The notes under the pieces are model-generated. The model saw only the letters and a program-made list of their open reading frames with translations. It ran no database searches and had not been told where the DNA came from. Source: Variovorax sp. (GTDB lineage: Bacteria > Pseudomonadota > Gammaproteobacteria > Burkholderiales > Burkholderiaceae_C). Taken from it: a stretch of DNA of 64,000 nucleotides. Below are positions 52,550 to 61,363 of this stretch, in pieces (positions within the stretch are counted from its first letter, which is position 1; every line of letters begins with the position of its first letter). A program made the translations under genes and the position numbers. The stretch is taken from NCBI GenBank assembly GCA_017744935.1, contig JAGIAI010000003.1, positions 62,001 through 126,000 on the forward strand, read 5' to 3'.

Positions 52550-55492
52550 TCACGCAGGCATCGTCAGGAATTCGTTGGCGCGTGCGATCACGGCGCCGAC
52601 CTCCTCGCGCGCTGACGCATACAGCGTGGGCAATGCGCCGGCGTCGGCCTTGGTCTCGACGGCTTGCAGGCGCTGCACGGCCTCGGGCTCGTCCAGTTGC
52701 CGGCAGGCCGAGGCCATGCGGTGGGCCAGCAGGCGAAGCGCCGCCCAATCCCCGCCCTGGACTGCACGGTCCGCCGAGTCCAGGTCGTCGGTGGCGGTGG
52801 ACACGAAGAGGCGAACGATGGTTGCGATCTGCCCGGCGTCGCCATGACTGAGGGCGCGCAGGCTGGCATAGGGCAGCGCGGCAGCGGGCGGTTGCTGCGC
52901 AGGCGGGTTCTGCAGAACGCGCAGCAAGGCGGCGCGCAGGTCCGGAAGCTGGATCGGCTTGGTCAGGTAGCCATCCATTCCCACGGACAAGCTGTGCTCG
53001 GCTTCGCCCGGCTGCGCATTGGCCGTGAGCGCAATGATGGGGCGCCGGGGCAGCCCGAACCGGGCCTCGTGCTCGCGCAGGCGCCGGGTGAGTCCGTCGC
53101 CGTCGAGCATCGGCATGTGGCAGTCGGTGAGCAGGAGCGCGTAGTCCCTGTCCGCGGCCATGAGCAGATCCCAGGCCTGCTCGCCGTCCTCCGCGCGATC
53201 GCACTCGAAGCCGAGTTGCGCGAGCTGCATGGTCAGCACCTCGCGGTTGACGGGATGGTCTTCCGCCAGCAGCACCCAGCGTCCCTGGCCGATGGGGCTG
53301 GTGTCCTGGAGCGGCCGTGCGGCGGCTTCGCGCACGATGCCGGGTTCGCTGCCCGCGGCCCACGGCGCGAGGGGAAGCGTGACCGTGAAACGACTTCCAC
53401 GGCCAAGCTCGCTCTCGCACAGCATCTCCCCCCCCATGAGGTCGACCAGTTGCTTGACGATGGTCAGGCCCAGGCCCGTGCCGCCGTAGCGCCGCGTGGT
53501 GGTGACGTCGGCCTGCCTGAAAGGCTCCAGAAGAGAGTCGAGCGCGCCCTCGGGAATCCCCACGCCCGTGTCCTCGACCACGAGCTGCAGCCGCCCGTCC
53601 GCGCCCTGGCGCGCTTCGAGCGTCACACCGCCGTGCTCGGTGAACTTCACGGCATTCCCGACGAGGTTGACGAGCACCTGCCGCAGGCGCACCGAATCGC
53701 CGACGATGAAGGCAGGCAGTCGCGCATCGACGTGGAAGTCGAGCGTGATCGACTTGCGCATCGCGTCGACCGAGAAAGAGAGGCACACGTTCTCGATGAG
53801 AGGGGCAAGATGCAGCGGCTGGCTTTCGAGGGCCAACTTGCCCGCCTGGATCTTGGAGTAGTCGAGGATCTCGTTGATGATCGCCAGCAGTTCCAGCGAC
53901 GAATGGCGGCAGGTTTCGAGCATCTTGCGCTGCCGCTCCGTCAGGCGGGTGTCGAGGACCAGGTCGAGCATGCCCAGCATGCCATGCAGCGGCGTGCGGA
54001 TCTCGTGGCTCATCATCGCGAGGAACCGCCCCTTGGCTTCGACGGCCGAGCGCGCCTCCGCCGCCTTGGCGACGAGATCGGCCTTGAGCTTTTCCTCCAG
54101 GGTGACGTCCTTCATGATCCCCGTGAAGGAGAGAAGAAGCATGCCGCGATCGTCTTCCGGCTCCACCTTCAGGATGCTCCGCACGTCCACCGTGCGCACC
54201 ACGCCGTCGCGTGCGCAGATGCGGAACTGGTCCCGATAGATGCCCCTCTTTCGCCTCAGGGTCGCGCGCACGCGCGACGTGACGCGTTCGCGATCGTCGG
54301 GATGCAGCAGCCGGATCTGGTCGCGGTAGGTCACGGCGGCATCGGGCGGCAGGCCATAGATCTTCCGGATCTGCCGGTCCGCCGTGAGCGGTGCATCGAG
54401 GAATGCCGGGTCGGACATCGGCGCGATGCCGCCGCCGCCTGCGCGCGTGCTCGATCGCCACACACCCAGCTTGCCGACGCGCAAGGCGACGCCGAGGTCG
54501 ACGCGCGACTGCTCGAGTTCGGCGAGTGCACGATCGGCGCGTTCCTTGGCCTGGGTGAGCGCCAGCGCATCCTCGCGGCGCTTCGTGATGTCGCGGTTGG
54601 TTCCGTAGAGAAGCGGGCTGCCCGAGCGGGTCCGGTCCCGGGCGGCAAAGGCTTCGATCCATCGCTCGCGGCCCGCGTCGTCGATCAAGCGGTAGTCGAA
54701 TGCGGCGACCTCCCCGGTGTCCCTGGCGTGGTCCATGCTCCGCTGGACCTCTTCGACATCGTCGGGATGCATCCTGGCGAAGATGGCGGATACGTGCTGC
54801 GGGTTGTCCTCGAGGCCGAGCACCGCCCGCTCCCGCTCGTCCAGCCGGATCTCGCCGGTGTCGAGGTTCCATTCCCAGGTGCCCAGCCGGGTGGCTTCAA
54901 GGGCGATGTCCAGCCTGTTGCCGGCGGTCTGGAGTTCGCGCTGGAGATTCCGCTCGTCGGTGACGTCGACGGAGATGCCGACGATGCCGCGGAGCCTTCC
55001 TCGACGGTCGATGACCGGCGACTTGCGCGCCTGGAAAGTCCTCATCGTCCCATCGACGAGCACATCCTGCTCGAAGGTGCGCTTGCCACCCGACGACAGG
55101 ACGGCGCTGTCCTGAGCGGCGAGGCGCTCGCAGAACTCGGCAGAAAAGAGCTCCCGATCGCTCTTGCCGAGCGGATCGATGTCGACCAGGGTCCGGAACT
55201 CGGCGTTCACGACGCGATAGCGGCAGCCGAGGTCCTTGAAGAACAGGGGATGGGGCACCGTGTCGAGGATCGCGTTGAGCTCGTCGTCCCGGCGCTGCAG
55301 GTTGCGGAAGCGAACGAACTGCACGATGCCGATCGCCACCAGGCACAGGCACCCGACGGCCATCCACATCCAGTGCACTTCGATGGACAGCGGCTGGCCG
55401 AAGAAGAAGCTCGCCACGGCCAGCAGGCAGGTCAGCGCCAGGGTGGCGATGCCTGCGTCGTCTCGCGTGAGGGTGTAGGGACTCGCGGCCAT
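52550..55492 (-). CDS. Hybrid sensor histidine kinase with PAS domains, receiver and Hpt
   Basis: The 980-residue protein starts at ATG 55492 with GGAGGT upstream. Two membrane helices (residues about 14-65) are followed by three PAS/PAC-like domains (about 80-430). The kinase core follows: SHEIRTPLHGMLGML phosphoacceptor, VLVNLVGNAVKFTEHGGV, DTGVGIPEGALDSLLEPF, RYGGTGLGLTIVKQLV. Then come a receiver (LLAEDHPVNREVL, LLLTDCHMPMLDG) and a C-terminal Hpt domain with His in RLLAHRMASACRQLD. It relays phosphate to an unlinked regulator. No partner response regulator lies nearby. Confidence 0.9.
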   Translation of the reverse strand: MAASPYTLTRDDAGIATLALTCLLAVASFFFGQPLSIEVHWMWMAVGCLCLVAIGIVQFVRFRNLQRRDDELNAILDTVPHPLFFKDLGCRYRVVNAEFRTLVDIDPLGKSDRELFSAEFCERLAAQDSAVLSSGGKRTFEQDVLVDGTMRTFQARKSPVIDRRGRLRGIVGISVDVTDERNLQRELQTAGNRLDIALEATRLGTWEWNLDTGEIRLDERERAVLGLEDNPQHVSAIFARMHPDDVEEVQRSMDHARDTGEVAAFDYRLIDDAGRERWIEAFAARDRTRSGSPLLYGTNRDITKRREDALALTQAKERADRALAELEQSRVDLGVALRVGKLGVWRSSTRAGGGGIAPMSDPAFLDAPLTADRQIRKIYGLPPDAAVTYRDQIRLLHPDDRERVTSRVRATLRRKRGIYRDQFRICARDGVVRTVDVRSILKVEPEDDRGMLLLSFTGIMKDVTLEEKLKADLVAKAAEARSAVEAKGRFLAMMSHEIRTPLHGMLGMLDLVLDTRLTERQRKMLETCRHSSLELLAIINEILDYSKIQAGKLALESQPLHLAPLIENVCLSFSVDAMRKSITLDFHVDARLPAFIVGDSVRLRQVLVNLVGNAVKFTEHGGVTLEARQGADGRLQLVVEDTGVGIPEGALDSLLEPFRQADVTTTRRYGGTGLGLTIVKQLVDLMGGEMLCESELGRGSRFTVTLPLAPWAAGSEPGIVREAAARPLQDTSPIGQGRWVLLAEDHPVNREVLTMQLAQLGFECDRAEDGEQAWDLLMAADRDYALLLTDCHMPMLDGDGLTRRLREHEARFGLPRRPIIALTANAQPGEAEHSLSVGMDGYLTKPIQLPDLRAALLRVLQNPPAQQPPAAALPYASLRALSHGDAGQIATIVRLFVSTATDDLDSADRAVQGGDWAALRLLAHRMASACRQLDEPEAVQRLQAVETKADAGALPTLYASAREEVGAVIARANEFLTMPA

Positions 55493-55603
55493 CGCACCTC
55501 CGGGTTTGTCGACATGCACCGGCAAGCGTAGGCCATCTCCGGCAGAAAGCGCCAGCTTTTCAGCAATCGATCAGGCCTGCCTGCTCATCGCGCGGGCGCG
55601 CGC

Positions 55604-56152
55604 TCAAAGCTCGATCGTCACGCACTCGCCGAACGCGATCGGGTGCACCGGCCACTGGTCGGCACGCTCGATCGCGCGGATGCCGCCCCGCAGCAGCCAG
55701 GCGGCGCGGATCACGCCGGCATGCGTGACCCAGACCGCGTCGCGTCCGCCGGCGCGCCACGCATCGAAAGCCTCGCCCACCCGCAGCAGGAACTGCCGCG
55801 TGCTCTCGCCGCTGCGGCCGGCGCGCATGTCGGCGAAATCGCGCGTCCACGCATCGAGCTCGCGCGGGTCGATCTCGGACCAGAGCCGCTCCTCCCACTC
55901 GCCGAGGTCCATCTCCGCGATGCGCGGATCGGTCTGCACGCGAAGGTCCGGCCGCAGTTCGACGAGGGTCCGCGCGAGCTCGGCGCAGCGCGAGAGCGGC
56001 GAGCAGGTCAGCATCCCGTTCATCGGCAGTTGCGGCGCCACGCGCTCGGCCGCGGCGCGCGTGACTTCGGGCAGCACCGGCATATCGGTGCGCCCATAGC
56101 AGAAGCCATCGACGGCGGTGGTGCGCGCGTGGCGGACCAGCAGCAGCTTCAT
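55604..56152 (-). CDS. cobC: Phosphoglycerate mutase-like phosphatase CobC
   Basis: The 182-residue histidine phosphatase has the catalytic LLLVRHARTT start, SPLSRCAELA and WVTHAGVIRAA. By position it is the alpha-ribazole phosphatase of cobalamin nucleotide loop assembly. Its start overlaps cobS as ATGA. Confidence 0.85.
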   Translation of the reverse strand: MKLLLVRHARTTAVDGFCYGRTDMPVLPEVTRAAAERVAPQLPMNGMLTCSPLSRCAELARTLVELRPDLRVQTDPRIAEMDLGEWEERLWSEIDPRELDAWTRDFADMRAGRSGESTRQFLLRVGEAFDAWRAGGRDAVWVTHAGVIRAAWLLRGGIRAIERADQWPVHPIAFGECVTIEL

Positions 56153-56946
56153 GGGCGCCACGCCAGCGCGAGGTAGATCGCGAGTTCGCAGACCTGCTGC
56201 GTGGCCCCGAGGCCGTCGCCTGTGAATCCGCGCAGCCGGCGCCACAGCAGGCGCGCCATGAACAGCGCGGCCAGGGCGCCGAGCGCGACTGGCGCCAGGC
56301 CGCGCATCGCACCATGGACTGCCGCCAGCCAGGCCATGGCGGGCAGCGACCACAGGATGCCAACCACCAGGGCGCTGCCGCCGATCGCGTCTGCCAGCGG
56401 CTTGGACTTGCTGGCCGCGCTCTCGTCGCCGACATAGGGCAGCCAGCGGATCAGGAACAGCGGCGCGAGGCGCGACAGCACATGGGCGCACACCAGCGCA
56501 GCGACGACAGCCGATGCGCCCTGCCCTGCCAGCATCGCCAGCAACAGCACCTTGAGCCCGAGCGCGAGCACCAGCGCGATTGCACCGAAGGCGCCGATGC
56601 GCGAGTCCTTCATGATCTCGAGCGCCCGGGCGCGGTCGGCCGAGCCGCCGAGGCCGTCCGCCACGTCGGCCAGGCCATCCTCGTGGAAGGCGCCGGTCAT
56701 GAGCACGGTGGCGATGGTCGACAGCGCCGCCGCCACCAGCGCGCCGGCAAGCCCCGGCAGGCCCGCCTGGGCGAGCCAGAACACGCCCGCGGCGACCGCG
56801 CCGACGAGCCAGCCGACGCCGGGGAAATGCGCCGCGCTCGCGCGCAGCATCGCCGGGCTGAACCCGACCCACCCGGCGAGAGGACCGGTCACCGGCACGC
56901 GGGTGAAGAACTGCAGCGCCAGCAGGAAGTGACGCACGCCGTTCAT
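56149..56946 (-). CDS. cobS: Adenosylcobinamide-GDP ribazoletransferase
   Basis: CobS joins the lower ligand to adenosylcobinamide-GDP. The 265-residue membrane protein begins MNGVRHFLLALQFFTRVPVT, has the conserved acidic motif HEDGLADVADGLGG and about six hydrophobic helices. ATG 56946 has GAGGCG upstream; the longer reading is not needed. It sits between cobT and cobC. Confidence 0.92.
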   Translation of the reverse strand: MNGVRHFLLALQFFTRVPVTGPLAGWVGFSPAMLRASAAHFPGVGWLVGAVAAGVFWLAQAGLPGLAGALVAAALSTIATVLMTGAFHEDGLADVADGLGGSADRARALEIMKDSRIGAFGAIALVLALGLKVLLLAMLAGQGASAVVAALVCAHVLSRLAPLFLIRWLPYVGDESAASKSKPLADAIGGSALVVGILWSLPAMAWLAAVHGAMRGLAPVALGALAALFMARLLWRRLRGFTGDGLGATQQVCELAIYLALAWRP

Positions 56947-56956
56947 CGGGAACGCC

Positions 56957-58000
56957 TCATGCCGCCTCCTGCCTCGACACACCGGCGGACTCGAAGCTCG
57001 CCATCTCGCGCAGGATGCGGCAGGCCGATTCGAGCAGCGGCCAAGCGAGCGCCGCGCCCGAGCCTTCGCCCAGGCGCAGGTCGAGTTGCAGCAGCGGCTG
57101 CAGGCCCAGGAAGTTCAGCAGCAGCCGGTGGCCGGGCTCGGCCGATTCATGCGCCGCGACGCATCGCTGCACCACGTGCGGGCGCAGGGCCCGCGCGACC
57201 AGCACCGCGGCGCTGGCGATGAAGCCGTCGAGCACGATCACGCGCCGCTCCTGCGCCGCCTGGAGCACGGCGCCGACGAGCGTGGCGATCTCGAAGCCGC
57301 CGAATGCGGCGAGCGCGGCCAGCGGATCGGTGGCGTCCGCATGCCGCTCGAGCACGCCGCGCAGCACCTTGCGCTTGTGGGCGCGGCCAGCGGCGTCGAG
57401 GCCGGTGCCGGCGCCGGTGCAGGCATCGATGTCCTGCCCGGCGATGCGGGCCAGCAGCATCGCCGCGGCCGAGGAGTTGCCGATGCCCATTTCGCCGAGC
57501 AGCACCGCGTTGCCGGGCAGGTCGCGCAGGATCGCCATGCCGTTGGCGATGGCCTCCTCGCACTGCGCCACGCTCATCGCCGGACCGGCCGAGGCGTCGG
57601 CGGTGCCGGGCGCGATCTTGCGCACCAGAAGGCCGGCGCGCGGCGAAAAAGCGTGCCGCACGCCGCAGTCGACCACCGTCAGGGCGAGCCCGTGCTGGCG
57701 AGCCAGCACGCTCACGGCGGCGCCGCCGGCGAGGAAGTTCTCGACCATCTGCCAGGTCACGTCGCTGGGGTAGGCCGACACGCCGCGCGCCGCGAGGCCG
57801 TGGTCGCCCGCGCACACCAGCATCTGCGGCGCGTCGAGCACGGGCGCGGCGGTGCCGAGGATGCCGCCGAGCCGCAGCGCCAGCGCCTCCAGGCGGCCGA
57901 GCGCGCCAAGGGGCTTGGTCTTGTTGTCGAGCGCGTGCTGGAGCCGGGCGGCCAGCGAGGCATCGCCGATGTCGTCGATCGGGGGGAGTTCAAGGGTCAT
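56957..58000 (-). CDS. cobT: Nicotinate-nucleotide-dimethylbenzimidazole phosphoribosyltransferase
   Basis: CobT activates dimethylbenzimidazole for vitamin B12. The 347-residue protein has NKTKPLGALGRLE, VCAGDHGLAARGVSAYP, and LGEMGIGNSSAAAMLLA, typical of the family, and a catalytic Glu in its C-terminal part. It lies 10 bases from cobS and overlaps cobQ by four bases. Confidence 0.93.
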   Translation of the reverse strand: MTLELPPIDDIGDASLAARLQHALDNKTKPLGALGRLEALALRLGGILGTAAPVLDAPQMLVCAGDHGLAARGVSAYPSDVTWQMVENFLAGGAAVSVLARQHGLALTVVDCGVRHAFSPRAGLLVRKIAPGTADASAGPAMSVAQCEEAIANGMAILRDLPGNAVLLGEMGIGNSSAAAMLLARIAGQDIDACTGAGTGLDAAGRAHKRKVLRGVLERHADATDPLAALAAFGGFEIATLVGAVLQAAQERRVIVLDGFIASAAVLVARALRPHVVQRCVAAHESAEPGHRLLLNFLGLQPLLQLDLRLGEGSGAALAWPLLESACRILREMASFESAGVSRQEAA

Positions 58001-59466
58001 TCGATGAGAGAGCGCAGCACGCCCGGTTCAAAGTGGGAATCGATGTGGTCGGCCAGGCCGTCGAACACGGCGTCGAGCGTACGCGCCTGGGCGCCGAAGA
58101 GCGCGTGCAGCGCGGCCGGGTCCTCGAAGAGCCCGTGCAGGTACAGGCCCAGCACGTTGCCGGCGCCGTTGCGCCATGCGAGTTCGTCCGGCATCGCGGC
58201 GATGGCGCGATCGCCGGCCGCCGCCATGGCGCTGTGCTCGGCGGTCTGGCCGTGGTGGATCTCGTAGCCGCGCACGGTGATGCCCGAGAGCGCGGACCAC
58301 GGCCCAGCGAGCTCGCCGAAGCGGGCCTCGCGACGGCGCACGGTCTTGTCGGCCGCGAACACGGTGACGACCGGCAGCAGGCCGAGCCCCGGCCCGTTGC
58401 CGTCGACGCCGTGCGGGTCGATCAGCGCCTCGCCGAGCATCTGCAGCCCGCCGCAGACGCCGAGCACCGCGCCGCCGCGCGCCGCATGCGCGGCGACCGC
58501 GCGATCGAGGCCTTGCGCGCGCAGCCACGCCAGGTCGCCGCTGGTGTTCTTGGAGCCGGGCAGGACGATCCAGTCGGCGCCCGCCACGTCGGCCGGGCTT
58601 CGAGCCCAGCGCAGGCGCACGCCCGGGATGTTCTTGAGCGGCTGGAACTCGTCGAGGTTGCTGATGCGCGGATAGGCCACGACGGCGACGGTGCGGGTGA
58701 CCTCGCCGCCGCTCACGCTGCGGTCATCGAAGACGCCATCCTCCTCGGGCAGGCCGTGCTGCCACCACATCGGCAAGGTCGCGACGGTGGGCACGCCGGT
58801 GAGCGCCTGCAGCTGCTGCGGCGCTGGCGCGAGCAGCGAAGCATCGCCACGGAACTTGTTGAGCACGAAGCCGGCGATCCGTGCACGGTCTTCCGGCGGC
58901 ATCAGCGCCCAGGTGCCGTAGAGGTGCGCGAAGGCGCCGCCGCGGTCGATGTCGGTGACGAGCAGGCAGCGCGCGTGCGCATGCCGCGCCACGCGCAGGT
59001 TGACGATGTCGCTCGCCATGAGGTTGATCTCGGCGGGCGAGCCGGCGCCCTCGATGACGACGATGTCGTTCTCGGCGCGAAGCGCGTCGAGCGCCTGCGC
59101 GATCCGCGGCCAGACGCGCTCGCTGCGCCCGCGCCACGGCAGCGCGGAGAGTTCGGCACTGACCTGCCCCATGAGCACGACCTGGCTGTGGGTATCGCGC
59201 TCGGGCTTGAGCAGCAGCGGATTCATTCGGACATCCGGCTCGGCGCGTGCGGCCAGGGCCTGGAAGTACTGGGCGCTGCCGATCTCGCCGCCCGCGACGA
59301 CGCGGGCGTTGTTGCTCATGTTCTGCGCCTTGAAGGGCGCGACCTGGAAGCCTTGGCGCGCGTACCACCGGCACAGCGCCGTCGCGATCCAGCTCTTGCC
59401 GGCGCCGCTGGTGGTGCCCAGCACCATCACGCAGCGCCCGCGCGCATCTGCCACATCAGGATTCAT
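57997..59466 (-). CDS. cobQ: Cobyric acid synthase
   Basis: CobQ amidates cobyrinic acid derivatives using glutamine. The 489-residue protein has the P-loop VLGTTSGAGKSW, KAQNMSNNARV and the glutaminase Cys in GVCGGLQMLGEAL. ATG 59466 is chosen; a GTG at 59499 would add 11 residues. It heads the cob gene run read on the minus strand, divergent from a small gene at 59596. Confidence 0.92.
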   Translation of the reverse strand: MNPDVADARGRCVMVLGTTSGAGKSWIATALCRWYARQGFQVAPFKAQNMSNNARVVAGGEIGSAQYFQALAARAEPDVRMNPLLLKPERDTHSQVVLMGQVSAELSALPWRGRSERVWPRIAQALDALRAENDIVVIEGAGSPAEINLMASDIVNLRVARHAHARCLLVTDIDRGGAFAHLYGTWALMPPEDRARIAGFVLNKFRGDASLLAPAPQQLQALTGVPTVATLPMWWQHGLPEEDGVFDDRSVSGGEVTRTVAVVAYPRISNLDEFQPLKNIPGVRLRWARSPADVAGADWIVLPGSKNTSGDLAWLRAQGLDRAVAAHAARGGAVLGVCGGLQMLGEALIDPHGVDGNGPGLGLLPVVTVFAADKTVRRREARFGELAGPWSALSGITVRGYEIHHGQTAEHSAMAAAGDRAIAAMPDELAWRNGAGNVLGLYLHGLFEDPAALHALFGAQARTLDAVFDGLADHIDSHFEPGVLRSLIE

Positions 59467-59595
59467 GGGCGCGATTGTCGGCGACGTGAAGTTGGTCACG
59501 CTTCAGGCCGGTCGATGCAACGAAGTCGAAAGCTTTCTTCTGATCCGGGTTAGCTTCGGGGCGTTCGAGACGAGAGTTGAAAGGGAGCACGGCGG

Positions 59596-59823
59596 ATGAC
59601 CGCACTGCACGACATCGCGCTCATGGTGGAAGAGCGCGGCACGAATCAGTTTCATTGGATCCTGCTGCAGGCCGTCAGCAGCGACGAGGCGGAGGCGATC
59701 CAGTACCGGCGCATCTACAGCGCCAGGGTTCCGCAGACCAGCTACTCCAACGCGCTGGTCGTCGGGGCGAATGCCCTGCGCAAGCTGGGGCAGGTGGGGA
59801 CGGTGTCGGACACGATGCTTTGA
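59596..59823 (+). CDS. Hypothetical small protein
   Basis: The 75-residue protein starts after an AAGGGAGC stretch about 9 bases upstream. It contains FHWILLQAVSSDEAEAI and a compact end, consistent with a small folded alpha/beta protein. It lies between cobQ and the efflux gene with no close partner. No family is recognised. Confidence 0.55.
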   Translation: MTALHDIALMVEERGTNQFHWILLQAVSSDEAEAIQYRRIYSARVPQTSYSNALVVGANALRKLGQVGTVSDTML

Positions 59824-59852
59824 GCGCAGGCTCGCCGCCGCCCCCGCCGGCA

Positions 59853-61328
59853 TCACCGGGCCGCGACCGTCTCCCGGGCGGACGAAGCCACCTTCACATC
59901 CCAGCTTCCCCCGATCGCCCGGACCAGGCCCACCGTCGCCTGGTACTGCGCCGAGCGCACCTGCAGCGCCTGCCGGCGGTTCGCGAGCTCCTGCCGCCGC
60001 GCATCGAGCAGGTCGAGCTGGCTCACCATGCCGTTGCGGTAGCGCGAGTCCGACAGGCTCGTCGCCCGGGTGGCCGAGGTCACCGCCCTCCCCTGCACCT
60101 CGGCCTGCTGCGACAGGATGCGCAGCGAGGACAACTGGTCCTCCACCTCCTTGAACGCGACCAGCACCTGGGTGCGGTAGCTCGCCAGCGCGCCGTCGAG
60201 CTGGGCCGATGCGCTCTGCACACCCGCCTCGCGGCGTCCGCCGTCGAAGAGCGGCAAGGCCAGCAGCGCCCCGATGCCCCATGACTTGGCCGACCACTTG
60301 AACAGGTCGCCCAGGTCCGACGATGCATAGCCAGCCCCCGCGGTCAGCGAGATATCGGGGAACCACGCCGCCTGCGCCACGCCCACGCGCGCCTGCGCCG
60401 CCATGACCGACTTCTGCGCCGCCGACACGTCGGGCCGCCGCGTCAGCACCGTCGCCGGTACGCCCGCGGGGATGGTCGGCAGCGCCGTCGACCATTCGTC
60501 CGTGTTCACGCCGAAGTCCGACGCCGCGACGCCCGTCAACACCGCGAGCGAATGTTCCAGCTCGGCGCGGCGGCGGTCCAGCGTGAGCGCGTCGGACTCG
60601 GTGGACGCCACCTCGGTCTCGACGCGCGCCACGTCCAGGTCGGCCACGTCGCCTGCGCGCTGCCGGCTCTGGGTGAGCTTCAGCGTGTCGCGGTACGCCT
60701 CGACCGTGTCGCGCACCAGCGCGCGCTCGGCGTCGACGGCCCGCAGCAGCAGATAGGTCTGCGCCACTTCCGACTCGACCAGCAGGCGCGTGCTCTGCAG
60801 CAGGCCGTCGCGCGCCTCGGCGTCGAGCTGCGCCGCTTCGCTGGCACGCGACAGCTTGCCGAACAGGTCGAGTTCGTAGGAAAGGGCCGCGCCCGCATTG
60901 AGCAGCGTGTCGGGCCGGGTGCTGAGGTTGCGGTCCAGCCCCGCGCTGCGCACGCCGCCCGCGACCAGCCCGACCTGGGGCGCGCGATCCGCCTCGGTGC
61001 TGCGCGCCAGTGCCCGCGCCTCGGCCAGGCGGGCGGCCGCCGCCTGGATGCTCGTGTTGCGTGCATCGGCGCGTTCGATCAGCGTGTCGAGCACCGGATC
61101 ATTGAACGCGCGCCACCATTCGCCGCGCGGCTGCGCCTCGGCGGGCTGCGCGCGGGTCCATGCGCCGTCGCGCGGCGCATCGGCCGCCTGCTCCTTGAAC
61201 CGGGCCGGCGCCTCGAAGCTCGGTGCTTCGACGGCCGTGGTGGCGCAGCCGGCGAGCACCAGCGCCGCGAACAACGGCAGCATGGCGGCCCGCCACGGCC
61301 GCACCTTGGCTTGTGTTTCTTTTTTCAT
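59853..61328 (-). CDS. Outer membrane efflux lipoprotein (NodT/OprM type)
   Basis: The 491-residue protein has a lipoprotein signal (PLFAALVLAGCATT, lipobox Cys about residue 28) and two outer-membrane-efflux repeats with long helices (ADARNTSIQAAAARLAEARA, QLDALDARRQ-like segments). It forms the outer tube of an RND pump. It lies about 35 bases downstream of the RND gene in the same orientation. Confidence 0.93.
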   Translation of the reverse strand: MKKETQAKVRPWRAAMLPLFAALVLAGCATTAVEAPSFEAPARFKEQAADAPRDGAWTRAQPAEAQPRGEWWRAFNDPVLDTLIERADARNTSIQAAAARLAEARALARSTEADRAPQVGLVAGGVRSAGLDRNLSTRPDTLLNAGAALSYELDLFGKLSRASEAAQLDAEARDGLLQSTRLLVESEVAQTYLLLRAVDAERALVRDTVEAYRDTLKLTQSRQRAGDVADLDVARVETEVASTESDALTLDRRRAELEHSLAVLTGVAASDFGVNTDEWSTALPTIPAGVPATVLTRRPDVSAAQKSVMAAQARVGVAQAAWFPDISLTAGAGYASSDLGDLFKWSAKSWGIGALLALPLFDGGRREAGVQSASAQLDGALASYRTQVLVAFKEVEDQLSSLRILSQQAEVQGRAVTSATRATSLSDSRYRNGMVSQLDLLDARRQELANRRQALQVRSAQYQATVGLVRAIGGSWDVKVASSARETVAAR

Positions 61329-61363
61329 GTTCAGCTTTCTCGATTCAGCAAGAGGCGGTCGCC

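Noticed and set aside
59467-59595. Cobalamin riboswitch before cobQ
   Set aside because: The gap is only about 130 bases and I see no B12-box-like sequence on the minus strand.
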